Assembly (NCBI GenBank): GCA_016858145.1
Contig: JAEHOE010000084.1
Span: forward strand, 124,001 to 188,000
Source: Edaphochlamys debaryana
Taxonomy: Eukaryota; Chlorophyta; Chlorophyceae; Chlamydomonadales
Direction of reading: 5' to 3'
DNA: 64,000 nt
Below the pieces are notes generated by a model. The model saw nothing but the letters and a program-made list of their open reading frames with translations. It did no database searches and was not told the DNA's origin. Shown in pieces: positions 35,301 through 45,957 of the stretch (position 1 is the stretch's first letter; each line of letters begins with the position of its first letter). Both the position numbers and the translations under genes were made by a program.

Positions 35301-38300
35301 GACTCGTACAGGATGCGCATGTATGCCTTCGTCAGCACCTGTGGACAACAGCGCAGGTTGAATGGTTGCCTGGATTTCGCCTGGGCTATTGCGCGACGGG
35401 AGACGTCACGGCGGTTGAGGTGCTTTGACCGTGCATCCAGGCCCCATTTCCCAAGGCCTGGCCTAGGCCCTTCATCTTACCTCGTCGCACTCCTCACTGG
35501 ACGAGCCATTGTATACGGCCATGTTGGCAACCTGGGGCACGCAGATGACACAGGGATGAAAGCGTCAAGAAGGCACGAGTGGCAGGCACGCGACTCGTGG
35601 CATCGGCACGCTACATTTCTGGCAGGCTGGCGCGCTGGCTCCGCCTCCAGCTCCAGACCGGCGCCCGCACCCACGCGTCACGAAACTCACAAGCCCCGCG
35701 CCTTCCCTCCCCCTCCCTTGCCCCCGCTCTCCCCACCTGCGCCAGCGCTGCCTCCAGGTCCAGGCCGCCCCGCATGCGCAGGCCCATGGCCAGGCAGGGG
35801 TGAGACATGGACTCGGCGATGGTGGCCATGAAGGAGAGCGTGTCGGCTCGGTCGTAGCGGGTCGGGGCTGCACGATCGCAAGAAGTAGCGCAAGATCGGA
35901 TTCGAGGTTTAGGGCATGGGGTGAGGAGGATAGGGTTGGTCGTAAGCACGGAAGGGTCAATGGTTGCTTGTAAGATTGCCTGATGTTACCCGCGCCCTGC
36001 TGCTACCCACGCCCTCCTGCTGTTGAGGTCAGAGCCCTGCGCTTACACTTGACCCAGACATCCACGTTGCGGGGGTCCAGATGCGTCGTACGTACGGGAG
36101 ATGTACGGGCGCTGGGGTCCAGAGCGATCGGCCAACCGTCCTGTAGTTCAAACCAAAGGAGCAAGCGCACACGCGTCAACATCAGTCGGCCCTGTCGTAG
36201 CGCAAACACTTGACGACTGTGCACCAAGAATGCAGCAACGGTGCGAGGACGGCACGTGCCCCAGTGCCCACCTGGAACGTGAGAGCGTACGAGAACGCGC
36301 GCCACGCGGCGAGCGCCTCGTGCGGCGCAGCGCGGCGGTTAATGGCGAACGAGTAGGCCCCGCGCCCAAAGTACGGCGAGCGGCTTGCGAGTACGGTCCC
36401 GTTGTGTGCGGCCGACGTGACCGGGCGGGCGGCGGGGCAGAGGGCGGGGCTGCATGGCTCCAGGGCTCCTGAAAGGGGAGGCAAGAGATGCCGATGGCCG
36501 GGGAACCAAGCTTAAGGGAACATATAGCAGTGACACTGGGGGAACTTTGCAAGCTGCCGACGCGGGTGGGCTACCGGCCAGTGGCCCTGTACCCTCTCGC
36601 CATACAACCGCACCGCTGCCGTACCTGATGTACGGTTGAGCGCCAGGTGCGATCCCGGCAGCATGGCCACGCCCAGCTGACCACGGAGCATGCCTCCGAA
36701 GGCCGCCCCGATCGACTTGAACATGGACGTGACGGACACGCCGAGCACACACTGCGCGACAGAAGACAGGAGGCAAGGGCGGTGCGATGAGCGTTGAAGC
36801 AGCTCCTACAACCCTCGTCGAGCCGAGCACAGCGACCCCATTGCAGGACCCCACCCCGCCCCGCCCCATCCAGCCCCACCCGCGCCATGTAGTACTCCTC
36901 GTGCGGGCGGTCGCAGGGTTGGTCCTGCTTGGGCGCAAACTTGGAGAGCTCCCGATAGATCCGCAGAGCCTCAGCCATGGCCGGCCCCGTGAAGAGGGGC
37001 TGCGGGCGAGTGGACAGCGAATGCGGGCTGTGTAAGCAGCGACTGCAGCCCCGACCCCAGGACCCCGCGCAGGCCGCCCTCGGTGCCCGCCGCCTTGCCG
37101 CGCCCCAGAACAAGCAAAGCGTCAGCCTCCCAAGCCCAGATTTGCCGCGGCCGCAGGTTCCAGGCTCCAGGACTGCCTCACCTCCATGTCCTCTGGATCG
37201 AAGAAGATGCCGGCTTTGGTGCCGTACGATCCCACCAGGCTGGCCCAGATCGCGCTCAACGCCAGTCCGTCGTACGAGCAGCCGTGAGGAAAGCCCCAGC
37301 ACCAGCCGTGCACGGTACAGGTCTGGTTCGGCATGCCAGCGCATGGGACCTACAAGCACCAACGTTAGCATCAGCATGATGGGTCGTTCAGTATCGGGTA
37401 GTTGGATGAACCTGCACACCTAACTGGCTACTCGGGCAATCATACAGAGTGCACCAGTCACAACAGCCGTAAGGACCCATATCCATATCCCTGGAATGCG
37501 GGAACCCGCTCACAGAGCCCCCGCCACACTGCCCCCGCCACCAGCCCGGGCTTCGCACCTGCAGTCCGTCCAGGCGCCGCGCCAGGGCCAGCGTCTCCTC
37601 CCAAGTGCGCGGCGGAATGAGGCGGAGCCGGTCTATCACGGACCTGTGGGATGGCGGGGCACGAGGCGAGAGCCCCAGTTGACCTCCGCACGTGCGCCCA
37701 GGCTTCGCAGCCCCAGGCGTCAGCCAGCGCTCCACAAATCAGTCACCGTGCATGAATCGAGATGATCGAAGATGATGCAAACCCGACTCCCCCGACACCT
37801 TCCGAGGCCCACCTGGAGTAGAAGAGCACGGGCACCTCCGCCGAGTACGGGATGCTGACCACGTGGCTGTCGTACACGCCCGCCGCCTCACGGAAGATCT
37901 GCGGGAGGCCGAGGGCGCGGATCAGGGCAGTCTCGAGGGCTCTGCCGTGGGGGTCAGGCAGCCCCTGCCCCCGCATCCCAGGTCCCTGCGCCCTTTTCCC
38001 TGCCCTGTGATCTCATCAGCCCTGATCGCCTGCCTGATGGAAAGCATGGCAGCCATGCAATATCATGCAACCTGCACCCCGCCGCCAAGCCAAGACTGAC
38101 GCCGGTCTCAGGACCGGTCCAGCTGCTATCCCCCAGCCCCCGGTCCCTTGCGCGATGCCCCGCGCCCCAGCCGCTCGCCGCCTCCCCTCCCCTCTCCAGC
38201 CGGCCGCAATCCATGGCGGCCCGCGGGCCGCCAACAGCCGGACCTCCCTCCCCCTCCCCTGTGACATCGCAAGCACTCCACTTCCGCTCGGCGACGCACC

Positions 38301-40354
38301 TCGGGCGTGTCACGCCCCGGCCCCCAGCCCCCAGCCACTCGAGCAACACCCCGCCGCCCAGCCGTCCCCCCCCCCCTCGCCCCCGCTCAGCGACGGACCT
38401 CGGGCGTGTCCCGCCACACGGAGCGCATCTGTGGGCTCAGCTCCAGGAGGGGATCCAGCGGCTGCAGCAGCCCCTCGTCGTACAGCAGGCTCAGCGCGGC
38501 AGGGGTCACCGCCCAGCCTGTGACGAGGGCCGGGGTCGGGGTGAGGCGGCCAAGTGCGGCGTGCGACTGGACGACGGCACTGCACTCACCCCACAGACTT
38601 CCCCCAGCCCCCTTTGCCCCGGCGCGACCCCACAGTCGAGACAAGAAGAGGCCTTCCGCCTTCCGCCTGCCCCCTGCCGCCTGCCTCAGCCGCCGCTCCC
38701 CTTCGCCCTGTGCCCTCAGCAGGGAAGAGCGGCCAAAGCCCTGAGGACCGGCAACCAGCCCTCACCCGCGTAGGCCGAGACGTTGACTCCCGACACCATC
38801 AGGTCGCTGCCCTCGCTGCTGCCCCCCTTGACGAGGGACGCCTGGGCGTGCGTGTCCCACCAGTCGGGGGGGAGCACGGTCTGGCCCAGAGGAAGCTGGC
38901 GGAAGGAGGTTGCGGCACACAAAAGAGGGAAAGGAAAAGGAGGTTTGCGGAGTTTCCAGAGGCCAGAGGATGGAAATCGTGTTGGCGGTTGCGGAGTGTG
39001 CTGCGCCGTCGGTTTTGCGCATTGATGCCCCAACGCAGAACATGGTCTCAGCAAAGCCCCGCCCACCTGTGCCGCGGCGCTGTACCGCTGAGTCATCTGA
39101 AAGATCTGGTACGTGTCGTTCCGGGGGGAGGAGCTGCCTGAGGGGCCGGACACACAATGAAGTGCTTTGGCTTCCCGCATGTTGCTAAGATTGGTTCGGC
39201 ACACACGGGCACACGGTTGCGGACGAGATGTGGAGAAGGGCCAGGGCTGCCAAGCGGGCTGGTGCCATGGTTTCAGGCGTTGAGTTGTCACGGGGGGGCC
39301 GCAGGCCACATCATGCCATGCTCCACATCGCACATTATTGCTTGCATTCTGCTCCCCAACCATGACCCCCAACGCCCAGCGCTATCGCAGCAGCCATCCC
39401 TTCAACGGTCAACGGTCAACGGTCAGCTGCTTCTCACCGCCGGTGTGGTTGAGGAGGAACAGGCCGGCGGGCTGCGCGGCGGTAGAACGTCGGGGCAGTG
39501 GGGAACAAGGGAGAAGTCAGAACGCTACTCTGGGACTGCCGGCCAAAGCAATAGCGCCGGGAGGAAGTGGCCAGGGTCCAGCCTGGCTTGCAGCGCTCAT
39601 ACTCCCGGCCAGCCCAAGGCTGACTGAGACCCTTGGATGTGGGTTGCTCCCCCTTTCGGATAGCCTTCCCCTGCCAGCCCTCGCGCCAGCCCACCCCCTG
39701 TGCCTTGCTCTTTATTGTAGCAGGCCCCTGTTCTGAATCGTGGCCTCCCCTGAGAAGAGGCGGCGGGGCTGGCAGCTGCCGCCATGCGGGACTAGGCGTG
39801 CTGCCAAGCGGGAGTGCAATCCACACTATCAGCACCTTCGTACGGTGTGCCGCGCCCGAGGCCCCGTGTTCTCTGCCCCCCCTCTGGGCCAGCCCAGGAC
39901 AGCTCTCGCATGGGATACTGTTAAGTGCACCGCCGCACCTAGCTACACACCGACACACACCCAGCGGCAGCCGAGCCGCACGGCGCCCCCCGCTCCAGCC
40001 CTGGGGCCAGCACGTGCCAACTCACCCTGAGCTCCTTCGCCCCGCCCAGGCAAGCCCAGAGCAGCGTGCCATCCGCTCGCGGGTCGAAGGTTAAGTTCGA
40101 ACTGGACCCGCTACACCGCCTGCGTGAAAGGAAGAGCGGGCGCTTCAGCGCTGGCAGAGCGAAACCAAATTATAGCATCCCCAACCGCGTGCGAGGACGC
40201 CTTACTTCTGCAGAGACCCGGCAAGCTCTGCAGCAGTACAGTATCCCTCCCAGCTGCCGTCATTGTCTGTGGCTGCTTGGGCGACGTGCAGGAGCACCAA
40301 GAGCGCCGCAAGCAGCGAACTCAGGGGCCGGAGTGCTCCTCCAGCCCCTGTCAT
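23400..40354 (-). CDS. Giant receptor-type class III nucleotidyl cyclase with solute-binding-like ectodomain
   Basis: A membrane receptor of well over 3000 residues. The start ATG at 40354 opens a signal peptide (MTGAGGALRPLSSLLAALLV, then LLHVAQA); exon 1 (40206-40354) and exon 2 (40026-40119) join in phase. The ectodomain (about 35200-40100) resembles bacterial type-1 solute-binding proteins: DWWDTHAQASLVKGGSSEGS, YDEGLLQPLDPLLEL, GVYDSHVVSIPYSAEVPVLF, TWEETLALARRLDGL, FFDPEDMEVR, GQLGVAMLPGSHLALNRTSG. A membrane span follows (about 35060-35150). Cyclase unit 1: CITDIMSSTRLWE, YECHTE joined to GDSFILCFPTA, and PWPEQLL, then a Ser/Gly/Pro-rich insert (about 29700-34330), then RVRCGLASG and MAYSGPCMQ. 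Unit 2: CVTLAMVQVVG, GVPTLLAWDERVT, YPAVMDGGTLLAAFG, WPAELLSHEL, a second insert (about 24220-27150), then GLRIRCAADEG and KTYGRLTKLCSTALMGQVL. The stop is at 23400-23402. Unit 1 keeps both metal aspartates, but catalytic Asn and Arg positions are altered in both units. cAMP versus cGMP cannot be told. Confidence 0.85.
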
Positions 40355-40368
40355 CTTAGCTTCGTCAT
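40351..40368 (-). promoter_or_regulatory. Five-codon upstream ORF overlapping the cyclase start
   Basis: Reading the minus strand, ATGACGAAGCTAAGATGA begins 14 bases upstream of the main ATG and encodes MTKLR. Its TGA overlaps the main ATG as ATGA, so the two frames share bases 40352-40353. If the transcript includes it, it could lower or gate translation of the receptor through termination and reinitiation. Whether the transcription start lies upstream is not known. Confidence 0.6.
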
Positions 40369-41502
40369 AGGAGCAAGGTCAGCTGCGCTGGGCGCCAGCT
40401 GAAGTGCGAGCGCGGCATCCGGCCGCGTCGTTCACCGCCCGGCCAGTCGTAGTTTAGGTAGCTCTGTGCTGGGCCTAGGTATGTAACAATGCTAGCGTGC
40501 TTGTGTCAGTCGAGCCGAAAAGATGGCCCGCACGGGAAAGAGAGAGATGGGCGGGCTGGTCGCCCCCTCAAACTGCCTCGTTTAACTCTGTTATGTGTTG
40601 AGAAACACCAATGCCGCGCCGCTTGACAGCAACGTGGAGAGTGTGAGGCGAGGAGTTCACCGTGACCGTACTTGGGCGTCAGTTTAGCCGAGCCGGCCTT
40701 GATGGCCTTTGCCTGTGTTAACACCACCAAGAGCTACCGTTCAGTGGCCAGACTCGCCTTACTGGCGTATCACGAGCCGGCGGGGTCTACGTCACTCGCG
40801 TGCGCCTCCTTCATGATCAAATGTACATAACCCGCATACAGTTTGCATGTTACGTACTGGGCTGGCGGACGTGCGCGAGGTAGCGCGAGGCATGGCCGGC
40901 CCTCGACCCGAGGTAGAGCAGCCCTACCCCAGGGAGGAGCGAGATTCGACTATCTGTGACACAGGGTTTCAGCATTACGCGGGCGATTAAAAGCGTTGGG
41001 GGCGTTATCACCGACATTTTGCGCGGCAAGGTGCGGCGAGCCACCCTCGCACCGGCACGTCCTTGCATGGGAACCGTGCTGCTGCCTGCGGCTTGGCAGG
41101 GCCTCATACCTTGGTGGGCCGGGGCTGGGCCCTGAGCGGTTGCTCCCGTTGCTCTCCCCCTAAGCGCTCACCCTCGACACCGCAGACGGACTCGGCGCTC
41201 TCAAGCTGCTGAGACCTGCCTCTTGACAGCCTTTGCCTCGCATGGCGTTGGGGCTGTTGGGGCAGCGCTGCTCCTCAAAAGCCTTCACGCGGCCGCCCTG
41301 GCCTACAAGCCGCAACTGCGCTAGGTGTGATCGAACCAGCGCACACACACACGGCGGGCCCCAACACCCCAGCCCTCCCACGGCAAGCACTTCCCCCCCT
41401 CCCTCGGTGCAAACGCGCCTCCCCGCTCCCACTACCACTACCGCCACCTCCACCGGGGCCAGCGTGCACAGGCCCGGCAAGAGGAGTCCCAGACGCCCCA
41501 CC
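40355..41502. promoter_or_regulatory. Divergent intergenic region, cyclase (-) and LRR gene (+)
   Basis: About 1.15 kb separating two head-to-head start codons. It must carry both promoters and 5' UTRs. It is less GC-biased than the flanking exons, especially around 40450-40990. No TATA box or named motif is clear, and no other gene is seen. Confidence 0.6.
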
Positions 41503-44500
41503 ATGGACGGGGCTGCAGGCGGCCGGCGGGTCTCCCAGGTTCCACCCCTGGTTGCGGCGCTGGTGCTGTCGCTTGGGCTCCTGGCGGCATGCGCGTCGGC
41601 AAAGACGCTGGAGCGTGATGGTGAGTGATGGTGAGCCAGGGGCTGGGCAGGCCCCTCCTGGGCCAGGCCAGGGCTTAGGAGACATCTGGGCAGGGGTTCG
41701 CTCCGGAGGCAGGCCTGGGGGGATCATGCGGAGGCAGGGCCTGTGGGTGGGGGGCGGGAGCGCGGGGAATCTGGGGATGGCATGGCGGAGGGTGACGGGG
41801 CAAGGCTATGCCGCAGTGGTGGGGGACCCAAGGGGGCTGGGAAGCCAAGTCCTCAAGCGTCCCCTGAAAGGCAGGGGGGCAGGAGGCCCCTTGAGCGGAA
41901 GGTGTGGGAAGAGTGATCGGGTGAACGATGGGATGGTGGGATGTTTCCCCACGCCCTCCCCTGCACAACCGTGCCTCTCACCCCACGTCGCGCCTCCTAC
42001 ACACCAGTACCTCCCATCCTCAAACCTGCCTTTCATCGTCGCCCCCCGTATTGTCTCCCTCCCTCCTGGACACCCTTCTCTTCTTCTCGCCATCCCTCGG
42101 GGCTGACGTGCCCCTCCCCCCTCCCCCCGCCCACCGCCCACCGCCCCTTTCCCCCTACCCCCGCCCCCCGCCCCCCGCCCCCCGCCCAGTCTTTGCGCTC
42201 CTGGCTTTCCATGCGGAGGTCAGCGGCCGAGACCCCGAGTGGACCGGGGCGATGGCAAAGTGGCCCGTCGACGGATGCACTCTGACGGGCGCCTGCCAGG
42301 TAAGACACAGAGACAGAGTGTTGGTTCCGCTCCTTAGCCCCCGTCTGCGCCTCGCTTTCAGACACAGCTGGGGGCTGGGCCCCCCTTGTGCTGCCGTTCC
42401 TGGACCTGGGCATGTGCGGGTTGTAACCCTGATGACGGGAACGTGACGCACCTACGCGGCAGATGGACCCGTGCGGCTTCAGCTGGGAAGGCGGCTGGGA
42501 GGGCATCTCCTGCAGGTATCAGGTGCGCGGGGCTAGGGGGCATCAGGACTGTGACATGTATGGAGCTGGTGATGACCTTCTCCTTGAGCGGTTGGGTGAT
42601 ACTCTCTTTCTCGGCTCGGCGCGGGCTGTCGTTGGGGTCAGTTGCGCGGGTCACGGGGCCGCAGGGCATAGGGGTGTCTGCTGGAGACTTTGGCTATGCA
42701 CGTGGTGTCCTTGACGCCGGGTGGTGGTTGGAAGGTATGTTCCTGGCCCTTTGATGCTGGGCCTGCTGACCCTGGGGACGAACCCAACCCGACCCAACCC
42801 ACACAGGAGAACTGGGGCCGGAGCATTCCTCGCGTAGTCACCAACGTGAGTCTAGGGCCAGGGCGCCTGTGGGGCTGGGTACATACGGTAAGAGGTGCCG
42901 CGCCCCTCACGCCGCGTCACGCTCCTACCCGCACCTTCCCTACCTTCTCGCAGATCCACCTACCCAAGCACGGCCTCAGCGGGACCCTCCCCAAGTGAGT
43001 CGCCCACAGGTGGCCTCCATAACTCGGTAGTGCAATCCGCTGGGCTCCAGTAGTAGAGAGCGTGACGGCGCCATGCCGCGGCGACCCGGTGTCGGTCCAA
43101 CCGTCTGTCGGACGCTCAACCTCACTCCTTATTACATCAACATGTGCAGAACTCTGGCTCTGTTCGCCAACCTCACCGAGATCGACTTTGACACAAACCA
43201 GCTGACAGGACCCCTGCCGCCAGGTGTGATTGCGGGCCACTATTGCCGCTGCTGTCTCGTAAGTGTCTTTACAGCTCAGTACGAAGACCCCTAAGCAGCT
43301 CCTACCTCCTTCAACACACCTTGACACCCGGCCGTCCTGCCCTCCAGAGTGGGGCTGCCTGCGCAACATGATCGAAATCGACCTGACTAAGAACCAGCTG
43401 GCCGGCGCCATCCCGCCGCAGTGGGGCCTCATGCGGGGGTGAGGGAGCGGCGGGGCACTCCGGCACGGGGCAGGCAGCAGGCTTACAAGAGGCTTGGTTG
43501 CACTCACTGACATGCCCGCTGAGGACAGTCACGTGACCCGCTCACGTGCCCCGTACCAGAACTTCACGCCTCCCGGCTCAGGGATCATTGTCGTACACAC
43601 GTGCCATACGCGCAGGCTGATCGAGATGGAGCTGGACGACAACCCGGGCCTCACGGGCTGCCTGCCCGACGGCACGCCGCCCCAGGAGCGCTGGTGCAGC
43701 TCCTGGGCCGCCACCAAGTGCGTGGCCTTCACCACGGACCGCCTGCTGGGCACCGCGACCGGCGGCACGCAGCTGCGCGGGTGGGTCGTGGGTGGGTGGG
43801 TGGGGGTTTCGTGGGTGGGTCGCGGGGGGTGGGGGTGGCTCCTGATCGGTCGGGTGGGTGAGTCACGGCTGGGTGGGTGACTGAGGGGGGTTGTGGGGGG
43901 TCGTCGGGGAGTCGGGGGCGCAGACGAGCGAAGGCAATAGACGGATGCGCATTTGGGCACTGGTGCACTTCTCTCTCACACTGAAGGTGGTGGCTAGGCG
44001 CCCCCGTGCCCACGTGGGCATGGCAGGCCCCCACCCGCCACAGTTAGCGAGCTCCTGTCATCCACACGACATGAGTCCTGCACCTCGTCAATGACGCTAC
44101 CCTCTCCTCTGCCCTCACCCCGGACGTGAATGAACCCGCCGCTACCTGGCCCCTGCCCCCCGCCCCGCCATACGTTGCAGCCGCTGCGCGCCCTACCCGG
44201 GTGGTGACGCCGCCCTGGCCGCCGGCCTGCGCTGCCCCACCATCGAGGACTACCGCCAACCGCTGACGCGCTTCTTCGCGCGGCGGGAACGCGGGGGCGT
44301 GCAGGCGCTGCCTCAGGTATGTTCAGTCCGGGCGGCGCCGATGGATGGGCTCAAGTGCTAAGGGCTGCAGGAGGGGTTCACAGCAGGAGGGGTGCAGGAG
44401 GCCCGGGCCGGCCCGCATGCAGATCTGAACCGGACCTTTGCCCTTTGCCTCATCACGCACTTGACTCTGTCGCCCTCCTTGATGACCGGCGCTCGCCTAA

Positions 44501-44673
44501 CCCAACCCGTTCGCCCGGCCATTCCTCATCATTGCCTTCAGGGTGGGGTGGGCGCCCGGCCCGCCACGCTCCCAGCCAAGCCTGCGCTCGAGGCGGCCGC
44601 CGCCGCCGCCCCGGCCGCCGCGTTCACGCCTGTTGAGAATCGCATGCCGACTCTGTTTGCCAATCTGGGCTAG
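41503..44673 (+). CDS. Secreted plant-type leucine-rich-repeat protein
   Basis: A complete ten-exon model with consistent phases: 41503-41620, 42190-42299, 42463-42522, 42807-42845, 42954-42994, 43150-43223, 43348-43438, 43616-43780, 44181-44316, 44542-44673. The exons sum to 966 bases, 321 residues plus TAG. The N-terminus carries a hydrophobic signal sequence (LVAALVLSLGLLAACASAKT). A plant-type LRR cap follows (MDPCGFSWEGGWEGISC), then repeats RVVTNIHLPKHGLSGTLP, FANLTEIDFDTNQLTGPLPP, MIEIDLTKNQLAGAIPPQWG and LIEMELDDNPGLTGCLPDG, matching the LxxLxLxxNxLxGxIP pattern. A Cys-containing C-terminal part (WCSSWAATKC, LRCPTIEDYRQPL) ends in an Ala-rich tail. There is no membrane span or kinase domain, so it is probably extracellular and binds a protein or glycan; the ligand is unknown. 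It lies head-to-head with the receptor cyclase. Confidence 0.88.
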
Positions 44674-45957
44674 TGCTCATGCGTCACATGAATGCGCCGG
44701 CGATGTGGGCGGTCGTTTGCATGTGTGGGGCGTGGCCGGGGCAGGGGCTGGATTGTGTGATGTCAACGAAGCGGGTTGGGCAGGGGCCGGGGGGCGCGGA
44801 GTGTCTGGTCGGCTTTGAGCATGTGTCTGTGCCGCCATGTTGCAAGAGGGGAGTGTAGAACCAGCACTGAACCAGTGCTGAGACGAGGGGACTTGAGCGG
44901 GGCTGGATGCGGCTTTCACTGATGAAGAGTTACGGAGAGGAGACATGACACTCAATGTGGACCATTGTGACGAGCTCGGCCAAGCGCAATCGGTACGGTT
45001 GCATACGGTTCTTGTAAAGCACCAACGGGACGGAACCAAGGCGGCAAGACCCCCGTCGATGCGTTGGACAGCGTAATGAAGGCGCAGCAGCCGGCAGTGT
45101 GAACGGGAAGCAACTGACCACGCACAGGCGAGCCCAAATTTGGAATGAACGCAAGCCTTGCCCCTGAGGGTCGGCCATTACGAGCACGCTCCTCACAGCC
45201 CTTCGATCGACACGTACCCCCCCCCCCCCAGCGTCGCCTCCAAGTGGCCCCAGGGCCCCACCCCATGGCAGATCCCAAAGCGCGGCCTCAATTCACCCGA
45301 GGCCTCCCGAGGGGTCTTGAGTCTTGACTCGGCGCTACCTCCCTGTGAAAGTCCATGCGTTGATCGGAACTCAGCCGCAATCCATAGATTGGATCGCGCC
45401 GCGCCCTACACCCTCATCTGGTGGTTCATTCCTTGAGTGCTCTGGCACGTGCAGTGCTTGCCAGGCCGTGAGAGCTAGGTGTCTGGACCGAGATAAGAGT
45501 CCACAACAGTGCGCATAAATGTCGAGAAGGTTGCGGCACGTCCCGACGCGTGCAGCCCCGCACGACGCTACCGGTAGCCATGAGGATAGCGACACGGCTC
45601 ATTCCTTGGGGGAGCGCGCCGCCAAAATGCTCCATACTCATTAATGTTGCATGCAGTCGGCCCCATACAAGTTGCACCCCTGACAGCACATCTTGTATCA
45701 CATGCGTTCACCTGATGTGCAGGTGGCGGTCCGAAACACAGTCTCCTCCGTTGCTCACTCCTAATTGGGCGGAATCCAACAGCTCAACGCTCTCAATGCC
45801 CCTATACCTGCAATCAAGTCCAAGCTTTCTCAACCCGGCGCATGCACTCCTGCCTCGGTGAATCTCTTGTCAGCATGGCGTGTCAGGGGCCTCCCTCATC
45901 CTGCTCCCCTCCCTTCGCTCCAGCTAGCTCCACTTCCTCAGTGGCACAGCCGAGCCC
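44674..45957. other. Convergent spacer, LRR gene (+) and membrane protein (-)
   Basis: About 1.28 kb holding the 3' UTRs of two genes that face each other. It contains a long C homopolymer near 45217-45230 and no recognisable gene. Open frames are short and lack motifs. Confidence 0.5.
45013..45017 (+). terminator. Candidate TGTAA polyadenylation signal of the LRR gene
   Basis: TGTAA, the usual polyadenylation signal of volvocine algae, occurs about 340 bases after the LRR stop codon, a normal 3' UTR length for these algae. It is a single pentamer, so chance occurrence cannot be excluded. Confidence 0.45.

Noticed and set aside
35200..40354. Bacterial contamination or very recent bacterial transfer as the source of the solute-binding-like segment
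   Set aside because: The segment is spread over many GT-AG introns, shares composition with the rest of the gene and is in frame with the membrane span and cyclase.
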